DNA of 64,000 nt from Breviolum minutum Mf 1.05b.01. Its lineage: Eukaryota > Sar > Dinophyceae > Suessiales > Symbiodiniaceae. Within the stretch, counting starts at the first letter, position 1. Each line of letters opens with the position of its first letter. The notes below the pieces were generated by a model, which worked only from the letters and a program-made list of their open reading frames with translations, did not search any database and was not told the DNA's origin. Position numbers and translations under genes: made by a program. The stretch is taken from contig DF239555.1 in assembly GCA_000507305.1 (NCBI GenBank), forward strand, positions 98,525 through 162,524. The letters run 5' to 3'. This document shows, one piece after another, positions 1 to 9,139 of the stretch.

Positions 1-599
1 GTCATGTTGGCACCATCCGACCATCATCCTGGGGAACTTTGAGATTCAACTCTTATGGCTGAGAACTGTTTTTATGGCTTTTGAAAGACATGTTCAATGT
101 AGATTGTTAGGACTTTGTTCATTTTTTTGCTGACTTTAGTTGGAACTAAGTGACTGACCTTTAAGCCAAACGTTGTCTAGGGGATTTGTTGATTGTCAAC
201 GTCTGTTTTGTTTTTGAGGGGATTGTTGTTTCATGCTGTTTTGGAAATTTCCAACAAACGGCCCTCTTGAAACATATACAATGAACATAAAAGTTCCAGG
301 AACTATGAAGGTCATTTTGCAAGAATTGCACCCCCACCGCAGGTCACCATGTTAACAGGGAGGTCACCGTGAAGACACCATGGTGCTAGAAAACATGGCC
401 TAACAACACATGGGGCGAAGTGCTTTAGACCACTTTCTAATGATCAAATAACACCATTTCACTGTTAGAGTTGGTATACCCAAATATTTAGTAGGACAGC
501 AAAAAACATGTAAAAAGATCTGGGCAAATGATGTAATTCCTAAACCTGAATTACATAAGAGCATTTTGGTGTAAAGCACCATTCAGGGGGAATTGCGGT

Positions 600-722
600 T
601 TGGTCATCATAATTTCCCCCTGAAAGATCATGATAACCCCATTTGAGCAACGTTCAAAACCATTATGACATCCAATTATACGGGTTGGTTCATCGGGATC
701 CTTGTAGCGGCCTATTGATCTT
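600..722 (-). CDS. candidate exon, unknown protein
   Basis: Minus-strand open frame of about 40 codons with a charged, protein-like composition (it reads RSIGRYKDPDEPTRIIG near its start). An AG that could act as acceptor precedes it, but no clean donor is visible. Product not recognised. An F-like repeat fragment lies just upstream on this strand. Weak call. Confidence 0.3.
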
Positions 723-764
723 ATTGCTAACCCCATAGTATCAGATAACTAGGTACTAAAACCA

Positions 765-828
765 AAACCCCCTTAGATATAAATATATACAGCAAATAAC
801 AAAGGTTTTGGTCACTGCTTATTTCAAG
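765..828 (+). repeat. F-family element fragment
   Basis: Shares the body words of the F family (A/T-rich core, ACAGCAAATAACAAAGG, GGTCACTGCT) with the copy ending at 3412. Looks like the right half of an element. No adjacent exon could be confirmed. Confidence 0.45.
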
Positions 829-829
829 C

Positions 830-1135
830 TGACTTGCGGGTCATTTTTTTTCCAGGTCATGTCTGGCACTCTTGGAAGCTCAATGATAAGAGGTGGTGTC
901 GCCTGAAGTTACTATCATTGACATTAAGACATTATAAATCATACAACCCAATAAAGGGAAAATGTCTCTAGCATGTGGACTCCTCACAGTCTTGGCGGAT
1001 TGTATTTATATATATTATAAACTATCGGATTTTATATGGTATCAAATTATAAAGATATATAAGGAAAATAACGTTACTTACAATATATAATTCCGAGGAA
1101 AAGCATTCAAACCGGTGTTTTGGGGAAATTCAGCG
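830..1135. other. A/T-rich stretch without a recognised gene
   Basis: No convincing exon is seen on either strand. The TATATA-rich block around 1005-1090 is low complexity. Confidence 0.5.
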
Positions 1136-1139
1136 ACAC

Positions 1140-1199
1140 CTGAGCGGCTTCCCCCAAGGCCAAATCAATTAACTTGGCAGTCTCCAATTCGTGTTTTGC
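1140..1199 (-). CDS. 60-nt internal exon, helical protein
   Basis: Twenty codons, phase 0 at both ends, encoding AKHELETAKLIDLALGEAAQ. The exon is bounded by ATCGAG|GCA as acceptor (the AG-G context favoured in dinoflagellates) and CTCAG|GTGTCG as donor. The peptide is amphipathic and coiled-coil-like. Family not recognised. It belongs with other small minus-strand exons of the first 10 kb, although co-membership in one gene is not shown. Confidence 0.6.
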
Positions 1200-1262
1200 C
1201 TCGATGGGATGATGGGATGATGGAAGCTTTTTTGGGGCACGGCCATATACAGATACACATTA

Positions 1263-1374
1263 CTGTTGATGGAAGGAAATCATGCTAACCCGTTGAGGTT
1301 GGTATTTGATTCCATTATTCGCAGGGTTTTATACATCCCAGGTGGTGCAGGATTTCTTTCATCAAGAGGATTCA
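1263..1374. mobile_element. MITE family A copy (TA target site)
   Basis: Begins TA|CTGTTGATGGAAGG and contains the family words AACCCGTTGAGGTTGG, CATCCCAGGTGGTGCAGG and a terminal CATCAA. The right terminus is degenerate. The family has about ten copies here, each with inverted termini CTGTTGATGG/CCATCAACAG between TA dinucleotides, which fits a Tc1/mariner or Stowaway-like non-autonomous element. No transposase is present. Confidence 0.75.
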
Positions 1375-1529
1375 CATTACTAAAAACACACTGGAATAAG
1401 TTAAGACGCTTCCCCCATAGGCCCATAAATGGTGATCAAATGTTGATAGATCCATTTGGTAGAAACGAAAACATCACCTTAAACACATCCAAGCAATCAA
1501 TGACACTTTGTAAGATTAGTCAGGGCAGT

Positions 1530-1750
1530 TGAGTTGCTCTCGGGCATTGAAAAAAAACAAAACATAGGGACAAGCCGTCAAATTATTTCGAAATTCTATG
1601 GCAAACGCTCCGAGGATTTTCCCAACCACGCATGATACGTAGTTGGTGATCAGAAACTCCAGCAGAAAACTACCAGTTTGAGTCCTCTGAAACTCAACTA
1701 GCCCACAAAAAGTGAGGAAATTTTCTCCAGTATCAGTCCCAAAGGATCCA
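1530..1750 (-). CDS. candidate exon(s), partly hydrophobic
   Basis: Minus-strand open frame of about 75 codons. One part (GSFLLEFLITNYVSCVVGK) could be membrane-spanning. It starts inside a P-family element. Internal splice sites are possible, including TTTCAG followed shortly by CTG|GTAG. Not recognised. Confidence 0.35.
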
Positions 1751-1818
1751 TGTAGTAGATTTACCTCCATTTGGTTGATGTTTATGGTAAATGTAACTAA
1801 ATATACCCTACATGGATG
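1743..1818. mobile_element. P-family element
   Basis: Inverted halves GGATCCATGTAG.AGATTTACC and GGTAAATGTAACTAAATATACC flank a TTGGTTGATGTTTATGG loop. The same arrangement recurs at about 3.7, 12.1, 16.4, 26.5, 34.2, 42.8 and 63.3 kb. Confidence 0.65.
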
Positions 1819-1879
1819 CTGTGGGGTATCAAATGGCGCAGACTTTCTTCCACATCACGGTATTGATGAAGCTCCCAGA

Positions 1880-2010
1880 CATTTCGGGGAAACCCCGAAA
1901 ACCCCTGTGTTGGCGAGTTCGGTGGGATTTGTTCATTTGTACAATGCCCCATATCTAGTTGGAACAGCCCCATCATTAGATTTTGATCCAACATGAGAGA
2001 AATACATATG
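1880..2010 (-). CDS. candidate exon, unknown protein
   Basis: Minus-strand open frame (contains LMLDQNLMMGLFQLDMGH). It follows a good polypyrimidine acceptor, TCTCCACTCTCTAAATCCAG. The downstream end is unclear because the frame stays open into a P element. Lies downstream of the better exon at 2269-2371, with the CAA/CAT microsatellite in the presumed intron between them. Confidence 0.4.
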
Positions 2011-2057
2011 AAGTATGACATATCTGGATTTAGAGAGTGGAGAAAGATCAAATGTGA

Positions 2058-2067
2058 TGTCACCACC

Positions 2068-2109
<42 letters not shown>

Positions 2110-2113
2110 CCAA

Positions 2114-2166
<53 letters not shown>

Positions 2167-2185
2167 GCATCATCATCATCATCAG

Positions 2186-2238
<53 letters not shown>
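2058..2238. repeat. compound CAA/CAT trinucleotide microsatellite
   Basis: About 16 CAA units followed by about 45 CAT units with a few CAG interruptions. In the six frames this spells poly-Q/H, poly-T/S, poly-V/D and similar, none of which need be translated. On the minus strand it would lie in the intron after the donor at 2268. Confidence 0.95.
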
Positions 2239-2239
<1 letters not shown>

Positions 2240-2268
2240 AGCCGGATGTGTGAAAGAAGTGCACTTAC

Positions 2269-2371
2269 CTCACATCTCTGTGCGTCCGCACCAAATCCTG
2301 TGATAAGATCTTCACTTGATGTTCACGGTGATCCGCCTTGACTATGTGGGGACAACATGAAGGACACTTAT
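2269..2371 (-). CDS. internal exon; short ESCRT-III (VPS2/CHMP2)-like segment
   Basis: 103-nt minus-strand exon. Its acceptor CACCATTTAG is the end of a W-family element and its donor is a canonical GAG|GTAAGTG. The frame is open throughout, while the plus strand has stops. It begins KCPSCCPHIVKADHRE and ends VKILSQDLVRTHRDVR. The last 16 residues resemble the second-helix region of VPS2/CHMP2 proteins (VKI-x3-DLVRT-x-R-x-V), but no further ESCRT-III sequence is found nearby, so the name is only a hint. Confidence 0.6.
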
Positions 2372-2473
2372 CTAAATGGTGGTTTCAACCCATTTGAAAA
2401 GTAGTATGCTCCTCAAATTGGATCATTTCCCCAGGTAGGGTGAACATAAAAAAATATTTTGGAAACCACGACC
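2372..2473 (-). mobile_element. W-family element
   Basis: Inverted termini GGTGGTTTCAACCCATTTGAAAA and TTTTGGAAACCACGACC enclose the family words TCCTCAAATTGGATCATTTCCCC. On the minus strand it provides the acceptor of the exon at 2269-2371. An AG|GTCGTGG donor lies at the other edge, but the upstream frame could not be joined. Confidence 0.7.
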
Positions 2474-2474
2474 T

Positions 2475-2895
2475 GGTTATGATGAGGAATTTCTGTAGTA
2501 ACTGTAGTAAGTAGATTCCCATCCATCCATATTACTAATCACCTGTTGATGGACCCCCTCGATGATTTATGTATTTTATGTCCTCTGATTTCAGTACTTG
2601 AAGAAGATTTTCCCCTCTGGGAACTCAGGGTTGTGCTTTTCTTTGCCTTGTTTGGGGTGGTGTCGATATTTTGGGAACAACTCACTCCAAACCTTGACAA
2701 ATCTTTTTACCATTCAAAATTCCAGGATTCCAGGGGTTCTCCAGATGGTTCCAGTCACATCTAGACAGTCAAGGACTTGTTCTTCCACTTTGATTTTCAA
2801 TTGGAAATGTACATCCGTTGGAGGGATGTTTGCTGGCAATAATGTCGTTGATTTTTGGGTAAATTGGGTAAATGAAAGAAACACATACATCACAT
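2475..2895. other. no confident gene
   Basis: Several medium-length open frames on both strands (for example around 2600-2760) lack convincing splice sites or charged composition. No element of the recognised families is seen here. Confidence 0.4.
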
Positions 2896-2896
2896 A

Positions 2897-3006
2897 CTGT
2901 TGATGGAAGAAAAGAAACCCTGCACCACCTGAAAAGTATAAAACCCTGTAGATAATGGGGTAAATTACCAACCTCAACTGGTGCATGATTTCTGAACCAT
3001 CAACAG
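2897..3006. mobile_element. MITE family A copy
   Basis: TA|CTGTTGATGGAAGAAAAG at the left and CCATCAACAG|TA at the right. The interior has CTGCACCACCTGAAAAGTAT and CCAACCTCAACTGGTGCATG. The TA duplication is intact. Confidence 0.9.
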
Positions 3007-3081
3007 TATCACATTCAACTCAATATCGCAAAGCTACACCTGAAAAACCACACACGAACTCTGGATTTTCGGATTTCCCAC

Positions 3082-3141
3082 CTCCTTCTTCAAGCTTCCG
3101 GCATCGTTCTTAGCCTCATTTTCTAGGGTTCTTTCTTCACC
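3082..3141 (-). CDS. 60-nt internal exon, charged
   Basis: Twenty codons, phase 0-0, encoding GEERTLENEAKNDAGSLKKE. It directly follows the G-family intron 3142-3193, whose end CTTATAAG is the acceptor. The donor is GAG|GTGGGAAAT. The high Glu/Lys content argues for real coding on this strand. Function not recognised. Confidence 0.65.
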
Positions 3142-3193
3142 CTTATAAGTGGAGTTGGCACGGCCCCAACTTATAAACAGGTTTGGGGCCCAC
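3142..3193 (-). mobile_element. G-family introner, 52-nt intron
   Basis: On the minus strand it starts GTGGGCCCC right after TACAAG and ends CTTATAAG. It separates two frames that join in phase (SYK | GEER). The terminal GTGGGCCCC word and the ACTCCACTTATAAG word are shared with copies near 18.7, 21.2, 23.2, 46.5 and 46.9 kb. The element supplies both splice sites. Confidence 0.65.
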
Positions 3194-3232
3194 CTTGTAA
3201 GAGCCAGGTATTACACCTTCATCATCATTTTC
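3194..3232 (-). CDS. 39-nt internal exon
   Basis: Thirteen codons, phase 0-0, reading ENDDEGVIPGSYK, between acceptor TTGCAACCAG and donor AAG|GTGGGC, the first bases of the G element. The plus strand also gives an open reading (PSSSFSWLQA) that would use the F element at 3247-3412 as a GT-AG intron. The minus reading is preferred because its neighbour exon is strongly charged and in phase. Confidence 0.55.
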
Positions 3233-3246
3233 CTGGTTGCAAGCAG

Positions 3247-3412
3247 GTGAGCAACGTCAAAGAAACCCTTTATGGCATTCCATATCGCTGATTAGTTTCT
3301 ATATAGGGATCCTTAATCCTTATAATGGCTTGTTAAAATCTCCCATATAACTGGCTTATTCTACAGTCCCTTATATACAGCAAACAACCAGGGTCCATTG
3401 GTCACTGCTCAG
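3247..3412 (+). mobile_element. F-family element with splice-site termini
   Basis: Begins GTGAGCAACG after CAG and ends GGTCACTGCTCAG. The interior holds ATAGGGATCCTTAATCCTTATAATGG and CAAACAACCAGGG. The termini are near-inverted repeats. On the plus strand it is a perfect GT-AG intron in phase between two open stretches; on the minus strand it could only be GA-AG. Confidence 0.65.
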
Positions 3413-3526
3413 ATGTGACTGGGATGTCATCACACTCTTTTGTAAATCCAATGCTTTTAAATACCGAGCTGAAGCAATTGATGAAACCACCGTCCAATTA
3501 CTGTAGATCTAGGATGAAGCACTTAC

Positions 3527-3564
3527 CTTGCATCTGCACTCATCCAAACTCAAACTGACCTTTC
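3527..3564 (-). CDS. 38-nt internal exon
   Basis: Acceptor CTAACCCAG and donor AAG|GTAAGTG flank an open 12-codon stretch, KVSLSLDECRCK. It resembles the donor context at 2269. A further open minus stretch (FKSIGFTKECDDIP, about 3415-3468) lies downstream but does not join in phase. Confidence 0.5.
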
Positions 3565-3626
3565 CTGGGTTAGTATCTCACATGACAAAAATGATACAGC
3601 CTTGGAATCACAAAAAAATGCCCTTG

Positions 3627-3648
3627 AGAGAGAGAGAGAGAGAGAGAT
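3627..3648. repeat. GA dinucleotide repeat
   Basis: Eleven GA units. Confidence 0.9.
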
Positions 3649-3689
3649 ATTTAAAAAACCTCTCAATTGACACACAAACCATCCCATAG

Positions 3690-3765
3690 TATGCTCCACC
3701 AATGGAATATTTACCGACATTTGCCATAAAATCTAAGCCATTCATGTCGGTAAATATTCCAGTCC
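3690..3765. mobile_element. P-family element
   Basis: GGAATATTTACCGACAT and ATGTCGGTAAATATTCC form a near-perfect inverted repeat of about 17 bp around a short GCCATAAAATCTAAGCC loop. Confidence 0.75.
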
Positions 3766-3789
3766 CATGAAGCACATATGAGGGCATCT

Positions 3790-3925
3790 TGTTTTTTTGT
3801 GTCCTGAAACACGCATCAAACAGGTTGAAAGTTGAGAGGTGCTACATCCCATGCAAACACCCATGGAGAATTTCCCCAAAGTGAGCCTGTCATCAATACT
3901 TTTCCGGACACCTAGTGGCTGGATC
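3790..3925 (-). CDS. candidate exon, Cys-containing
   Basis: Minus-strand frame that opens right after CTACCATTTAG, the end of a W-like element. It reads IQPLGVRKSIDDRLTLGKF and then a Cys-rich part. It runs into a P element without an obvious donor. Not recognised. Confidence 0.4.
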
Positions 3926-4049
3926 CTAAATGGTAGTTTCCAATAGGAATCTCTTTTTCCAGCGGTTTTATGTTCAGGGGAGATGTTAGTTCTTGAGAGG
4001 GGTAAATAAATCGACACCCACACATACTTCATTCAAAAACCACTGTTTT
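3926..4049 (-). mobile_element. W-like element, diverged
   Basis: CAGTGGTTTTTGAATG and GGAAACTACCATTTAG form degenerate inverted termini. The right end is used as acceptor for the candidate exon at 3790-3925. Confidence 0.45.
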
Positions 4050-4299
4050 AAGAAACGTCCTCTTTGTTGCTTGTAAATTGTTACAAATCGTGTTTGTTTA
4101 CTCTATGATTATGATTACAGTAAAACGAAAACTAATTCATCATAAGCAATTCCAGGTAGAAACACGTGTGAAACCAACAACACACCAGCAAGAACACAAA
4201 AACAACAACGAAACAGGGAAGTTTTCCCCATTTTCCGGTTGGTTTGTTATTAAAAACCCAAAGGAAAGTCTCATCATTTTTACACCCTCCCCAGATTAC

Positions 4300-4357
4300 A
4301 GCTCCAATTTGGGCTGTAGCACACATCGCTGTTCCTTCAAGGCCTGCCGGTGCAGAA
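4300..4357 (-). CDS. 58-nt exon, coiled-coil-like
   Basis: Follows a strong acceptor (TTTCTGTTTTCCAG) and ends at CT|GTAATC. It reads LHRQALKEQRCVLQPKLE, an amphipathic helix. A second frame is also open (SAPAGLEGTAMCATAQ). Both the frame and membership in a larger minus-strand gene are uncertain. Confidence 0.45.
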
Positions 4358-5112
4358 CTGGAAAACAGAAATGTGAACCTGGACCCTCCAAGGGTATCAA
4401 ATTTCAGCCCCAAACGGTCTGTTTTTGGTGGTTATGTGGCATTAATTTCACACCCTTGGAGGATTCAGGAGGATCTTGAGAACATTTTATCATGGTTTTA
4501 ACATCTCAAAAATGACACGGAAACAAAGCAGGTTTGAAATGACTTGGGAGGATAAATACCGTGGAAACAGGAGAGTAAAAAAAACAAATTGATCCAGTGT
4601 GATCGTTTTGTGTTCACAATGCCGAGCAGGACACCGATGGTACAGTAGACTTGTTTGAATGTATTTTTTGATTACACAAAATATGAAGGCCGATGCCATT
4701 CGAAGTCATCCAGATACATATTCTAAAAAAAACATGATTGAACAATAGAAAAAATCATTTCAACAAAAAAATGAATTCACATGAATCTGAAATGACTCTT
4801 GCAAGCCACATCTTTTGCCAAACATATCAAAAACATACTTGATTTAAGAAACCCCGAAGCATTCGGGCTATATAACTTAATGATGGATTCAGGGAGAGTT
4901 GGCAAAAACGAAAAGAACAACAAAAAACAACAACATGGCAGTGGATTCACTGGATATAATTCATATGTCAGCATTCGTCTAAAAATATCATGTTGTTACT
5001 GCACTATTAACCAATTCACCACCTCTGTTTTCAAACAATTTATCTTTGTATTTTCCAGCCTCACCTATTTTTTCTTCGAATGGAAAGGTGTTGTGAAACT
5101 TTGTCTGCCAAC

Positions 5113-5204
5113 CTGGCGTTGCTCCTCCGCTTTCAATTGTAACTTCAAGGCTTCTTCTCTAAGGTCTTCCGCCTTCGGGTGCGTTTTGTGAAAAACGGTT
5201 GTTT
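5113..5204 (-). CDS. exon with coiled-coil segment
   Basis: Reads THPKAEDLREEALKLQLKAE and ends EQRQ before CAG|GTTGGC. The acceptor is probably TGGAAAG. Glu/Lys/Gln-rich heptads indicate a coiled coil. Together with exons 5502-5603 and 7422-7481 it suggests one coiled-coil protein gene on the minus strand, which is an inference. Confidence 0.6.
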
Positions 5205-5501
5205 CTTTCCACTTCTAAACTCACAGGGAGGTGAGCTGGTTGGAGGTTGGATGGTTGGATGGATGTTTTTGTTAGAACATGTTTTTTTGGTTAAAAAATG
5301 CACCACGAGGAGTCTGGCCAGCTGAAACCAATAGACACATATTACATGTTTCAAACAATGTATTTATATACGAATATATTTTCAAATTTAACAAAATAAA
5401 AGGCCAACCCCCCAAAAAAGGGTCTGTTAGGTTCTAGGTGTATTTACATATATATATATACATAATATGTATATTGATGTATGACTGTATGATATATGTA
5501 C

Positions 5502-5603
5502 AATTAACAATGCTGCCAGCCGAAACCCCACACACTCCAAGCACCGTGCAAAAGTTTCGACCACCTCAACTTCTCTGCGACGGATATCTTCCTTCACATG
5601 CTC
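5502..5603 (-). CDS. 102-nt internal exon
   Basis: 34 codons, phase 0-0, beginning EHVKEDIRRREVEVVETFAR. The acceptor is GGCTTGTTGCAG and the donor TTAATT|GTACAT. Strongly charged helix at the start, then Cys/Leu-rich. A D-family element lies about 50 bp upstream in the preceding intron. Confidence 0.6.
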
Positions 5604-5654
5604 CTGCAACAAGCCATCTGGAGGTGGTGGTTCAGCCGTCTTTCATGGCAAGTC

Positions 5655-5795
5655 AACCAACCCCCCTTTCAATGCACCCCCCAGAAATGCGGCCTTATGA
5701 AGGACTTATTGACCATTCGTTTTCCCTTAGTAAGACCTTATTAAACCCCTACTTCTGGGCGGGTACTTTGAAGGGGGGAGGGGCTGGTTGACCAG
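5655..5795. mobile_element. D-family element
   Basis: Termini AGTCAACCAACCCCCC and GGGGGGAGGGGCTGGTTGACC are inverted repeats. The interior words CTTATTGACCATTCG and CCTTAGTAAGACCTTATTAAACCC recur in the copies at 20.4, 25.6 and 28.8 kb. Confidence 0.7.
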
Positions 5796-5809
5796 TCATG
5801 AATCTTAGA

Positions 5810-6550
5810 CTCAAATTGAAAACACAATGTATGGGTCCACCTAAGAATCTTCACAGATTTTCGAATTGAGAATAAATACTAAATAATGTTTTAAGACTTA
5901 AGATGGGCCGCTATTAGTTATAAATGGATTTATACCCCCTGTAATTGTTTGGATTCTAAGGGGTAGTAACTTTAAACTGAGTTTGCTCATGCCGTCATCC
6001 CAAATACGCCAAGACTTCCAAAGCTGAATGACTTTTGAAATTCAACACTTGATGCATTTTGCATTGTTATGATCATAGATGTTTATGGTAACAGCTTTGT
6101 ATTTTCAATATGGACTGTTGCTAGTTAACCTCTCAACTTGAAGGTTAACATCAATTTATTTCATTTCAAACATCTACGCAACTCTGCACAGTAATTTCTC
6201 AAAAAGTCATTGAAGCTTCTCCCCCAAAATATTAAATAGTTGGTGCTTTCAACGATATTTTGAGAAATATTGGTCAAAATGGTCCAAAATGGGAATCTTC
6301 CCCAAGTAAGTAGGCTTTTGGCTTTGGCTTTGGCGCTTAATAGTACGTGACTCGCTGCGATGCTCGACCGTAGCGGTTCCCTCATCAATCAGTAGCCCAT
6401 GCCTACTGCCCAGAAGCTTCCCCATGGGATGGCACCAAGGCGCCTTTGAGCCCAGCAGCCCACCAGCCCTAACCTCCAGGAGCTGCAGATTTGAAGCCTG
6501 GAAAGCATAGTAGCCAATTGTCATTGCTGTGGTTGATGAAGAGCAAAGCA
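5810..6550. other. no confident gene
   Basis: A/T-rich to 6300, then a more G/C-rich patch with overlapping open frames on the minus strand (for example LEVRAGGLLGSKAPWCHP) that may hold an exon. No decisive splice sites are seen. Confidence 0.4.
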
Positions 6551-6559
6551 TCAACCATG

Positions 6560-6714
6560 ATCATTTGTCCCATTTGCCTTCCCCAACAAGTCCTTGAAAG
6601 GTGTGGCACTAGTTGGGCCAACATCGTTGCTGCCAAGAGTTGCAAAACCAGCAACACGCCCATGTGCAGCCCCTCTGTCTCCGAATGCAGTTCGATGCTT
6701 CTCCCTGCAGCATA
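6560..6714 (-). CDS. candidate exon with hydrophobic helix
   Basis: After acceptor CCTGCAG the frame reads SIELHSETEGLHMGVLLVLQ and continues LLAATMLAQLV, so a membrane or signal-anchor helix is possible. A GC donor (AAG|GCAAATG) would end it. Other frames are open too. Confidence 0.3.
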
Positions 6715-6719
6715 GTATG

Positions 6720-7150
6720 TGAATGAAAGCTCATCAATCCCTCCCCCAAGGACTCACAGACACACCTTAGATCTATGTATACTAACCCAGGATGCATGCC
6801 ACCGTGGCAAATTAAAGGTTTAACATTAAAAAAATGAAGGTTTTATGGGGATTTGCGAAAAATGTTGATAATAAATTTTCATGTCATCTGAAAAAGTTGT
6901 GTTTTTGGTTGCAATCCTTGGGAAAAGGAGGGGGATGAACTCGATTTTTTCTCCAACCCATGTCCCACAACTCCTTTGTTTTGTTGAGTTTCCGTAAGGT
7001 TTTGTTACAAAAAGTTTGTTGAGTTTCTTAGATGTGCATGTTTGATGCTTGAAACAAGTTCCAAGCAAATTTGTATCCCAAATGGTGATGCAAAATGGTG
7101 ATTTTACCATACACAAATCACCCAACGAGAACAAATCCAGGTATATCAAA
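6720..7150. other. no confident gene
   Basis: A/T-rich with only weak open frames on the minus strand and no good splice junctions. Confidence 0.4.
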
Positions 7151-7158
7151 TGATCCTA

Positions 7159-7280
7159 CCCTAAGAATCCAGGTATGTCCTACGAAAGGGATTTTATACA
7201 CCGATCCATTCCTATTCTTTTCGGATGGGATTGGAACCCAAAAAATCCTATTCGATCGGGAGAGGATTGGATTCTTAGGG
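7159..7280. mobile_element. K-family element
   Basis: CCTAAGAATCCAGGTATGTCC at the left and GGATTGGATTCTTAGGG at the right are inverted. The interior shares GATCCATTCCTA and GGGATTGGAA with the copy at 11048-11160. Confidence 0.75.
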
Positions 7281-7421
7281 CATATCCCAAACACTCAATC
7301 TTGGGACCGTATATTCAATATATTTACTCCTGTACGTACATTTACCATGAAAATTAACCAAATGTAGGAACATGTATATCAAATCCAAGGTTTTCTGTTT
7401 CCGAAAAAAACGGCTTCGCAC

Positions 7422-7481
7422 CTGCAGCTGTTGCAGTTTCTGCACCTTACGCCAGACTTCGGCGGTACGTTGTTCGAGCAC
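7422..7481 (-). CDS. 60-nt coiled-coil exon
   Basis: Exactly 20 codons, phase 0-0, encoding VLEQRTAEVWRKVQKLQQLQ, between CTTGTCAG and CTGCAG|GTGCGA. A clear coiled-coil heptad pattern. Partners are unknown. Confidence 0.7.
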
Positions 7482-7547
7482 CTGACAAGGTCCGGAGGGG
7501 GCCCCCGGAAGCTTAACGGCTGGAAGCCTGAGAATACCCCAGAAAAG

Positions 7548-7604
7548 GAAAATCATCTTCAAAAAAAGCCATCCCATTTTCAGGTTCCATGTTAATCTTC
7601 CAGG
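7548..7604. mobile_element. short E-family-like element
   Basis: TACCCCAGAAAAGGAAAATCA and AATCTTCCAGGGTGTA are imperfect inverted termini flanked by TA. Confidence 0.5.
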
Positions 7605-7609
7605 GTGTA

Positions 7610-8185
7610 TATGACTTGATATATCCCAGATTCTAAATGTATGGCCTATTCACCTACAAAACTGGGTAGTTTTGGGGGTAAATTTAGCTAAATATACCTT
7701 ACATTGAGTTGGGTTTGTTTGAAACAACTTGATTGGGCGGCGTATCTGTCATGAGTTTCTCTATGGCTACAACAAAACATGTCAAATATGTACTGTCATT
7801 ATGTCGACATGTTCGCTATTTGTACACATATTAACTATGTCTACTATATAGATCACCTTCTTTTGAAAATTGAATATGTATCACATTACATAATTCTTCA
7901 GCTGCTCGTTTCCAACTCTCAGTCCGAAACTCAGCCACGCCTCTGCATAGTTCATGGGTCGCCAAGACTTTTAGAGAAACGTCATCACCACAAATCACTG
8001 ACCAATGCCAATTCCGAGTTTTGCTTGAATGTTGCGAGTTTTCCTTGAAGTTAGATTCAGAAAATCAATCACTGCCGCATGTCTCGTGGATGATAGATCA
8101 ACCGACCCCTAAACACAAACATTATCACACCAAATTTTACTTACTGTAGGTCACAAACAACGGAATCAACATTGTGTATTTGTCT
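7610..8185. other. no confident gene; P-like repeat at the left
   Basis: 7620-7705 carries P-family words (GGGGGTAAATTTAGCTAAATATACC). The rest, including a plus-strand open frame at 7779-8048, has no clear splice evidence. Confidence 0.4.
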
Positions 8186-8189
8186 TTTC

Positions 8190-8439
8190 AAGTGGATATC
8201 ATTTCTAAGATATGTATCACCAAGCGATACGAAATGCGGATGTTTCTGGAGATCATAATCAATGGTATATAAGTCAGGGCTGAATCTTGTCCCTGAGCAA
8301 ACGGAGCTGCGAGATCGTTAACAGGCCATTTTGTGCCAGGAAACACCGGGGTCAAAAAACCCCTGACTATCCTGCTCATCTTCAAACCCTCCCACAACAA
8401 AGCCTCACCTCTGAATCTTCCCCTAACGAAAACTGACAA
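8190..8439 (-). CDS. candidate exon(s)
   Basis: Minus-strand open frame of about 80 codons containing SRIVRGFLTPVFPGTKWPVN. Plausible junctions occur inside (CTCGCAG). No recognised family. Weak call. Confidence 0.3.
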
Positions 8440-8444
8440 ATCCC

Positions 8445-9010
8445 ATCTGCCATGTGATCGGTCACGATTCCAATGTATTCAAAAAGAACTCTTAAACCAA
8501 AAAAAACCGGACCATCCAAGAAATCTCCAACAGGACCCACTGAAGGGGACCCCCTTTCACCTGAGTATCAAATAGTTTGATCGCAACTTAGGGGTCCGTG
8601 GGTAAGGTCCTGGAGACATCTGGAGACCATTAAGACTTGCTAGGGCTGGGTCTGGGAAAACATCCAAAGACAAACATGTCAGATCATTCTGGGGAAAACA
8701 AATGAATCTATGAAATCCACCATGATTATTTAGGATATCTGTCATCTGGTGATGTCACACAAAAACCATTCACGTATGCAATCGTTCCAAATCACAACAA
8801 CTGGAATTTTGTTTTGTTAGATGACCTTCCCAACACATACTTCTCTTAGGATTTGAAGGAAATGTGCCAAACGCAGGCTCTAATTATCTTGGAGTCGTTG
8901 GACTATATTGGAATTTGGACTTCTTTCAATGTTGAAACAACCAACCGCTACTCACCTCAGATGTTGCCCAAAAATTAGGCAACAAAAACCATCCGGGCAA
9001 CCCCCTCCGC
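8445..9010. other. no confident gene
   Basis: Low-information sequence. No member of the repeat families and no exon supported by both splice signals. Confidence 0.4.
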
Positions 9011-9016
9011 ACTTGC

Positions 9017-9137
9017 ATATATATCTTTTCTCGCCAGCAACGCGGCGAGAAGAGGTTTCTTTGGAGGTGCTTTCGGCGTTGCTACGAGGTTCACAACCAC
9101 TGCTGCGTTAGCCACCGATGGACCATGACGTCTTATC
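9017..9137 (-). CDS. 121-nt internal exon
   Basis: Excellent polypyrimidine acceptor CCTTCCTTCCCCCAG, then an open frame including NAAVVVNLVATPKAPPKKPL. A GC donor (TAT|GCAAGTG) ends it. Ala/Pro/Lys-rich with a short hydrophobic stretch; not recognised. Confidence 0.5.
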
Positions 9138-9139
9138 CT

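Noticed and set aside
1797-2341. ORFs with poly-His, poly-Ser/Thr, poly-Asp/Val
   Set aside because: They are six-frame readings of the CAA/CAT microsatellite; only the flanking splice-bounded exon is kept.
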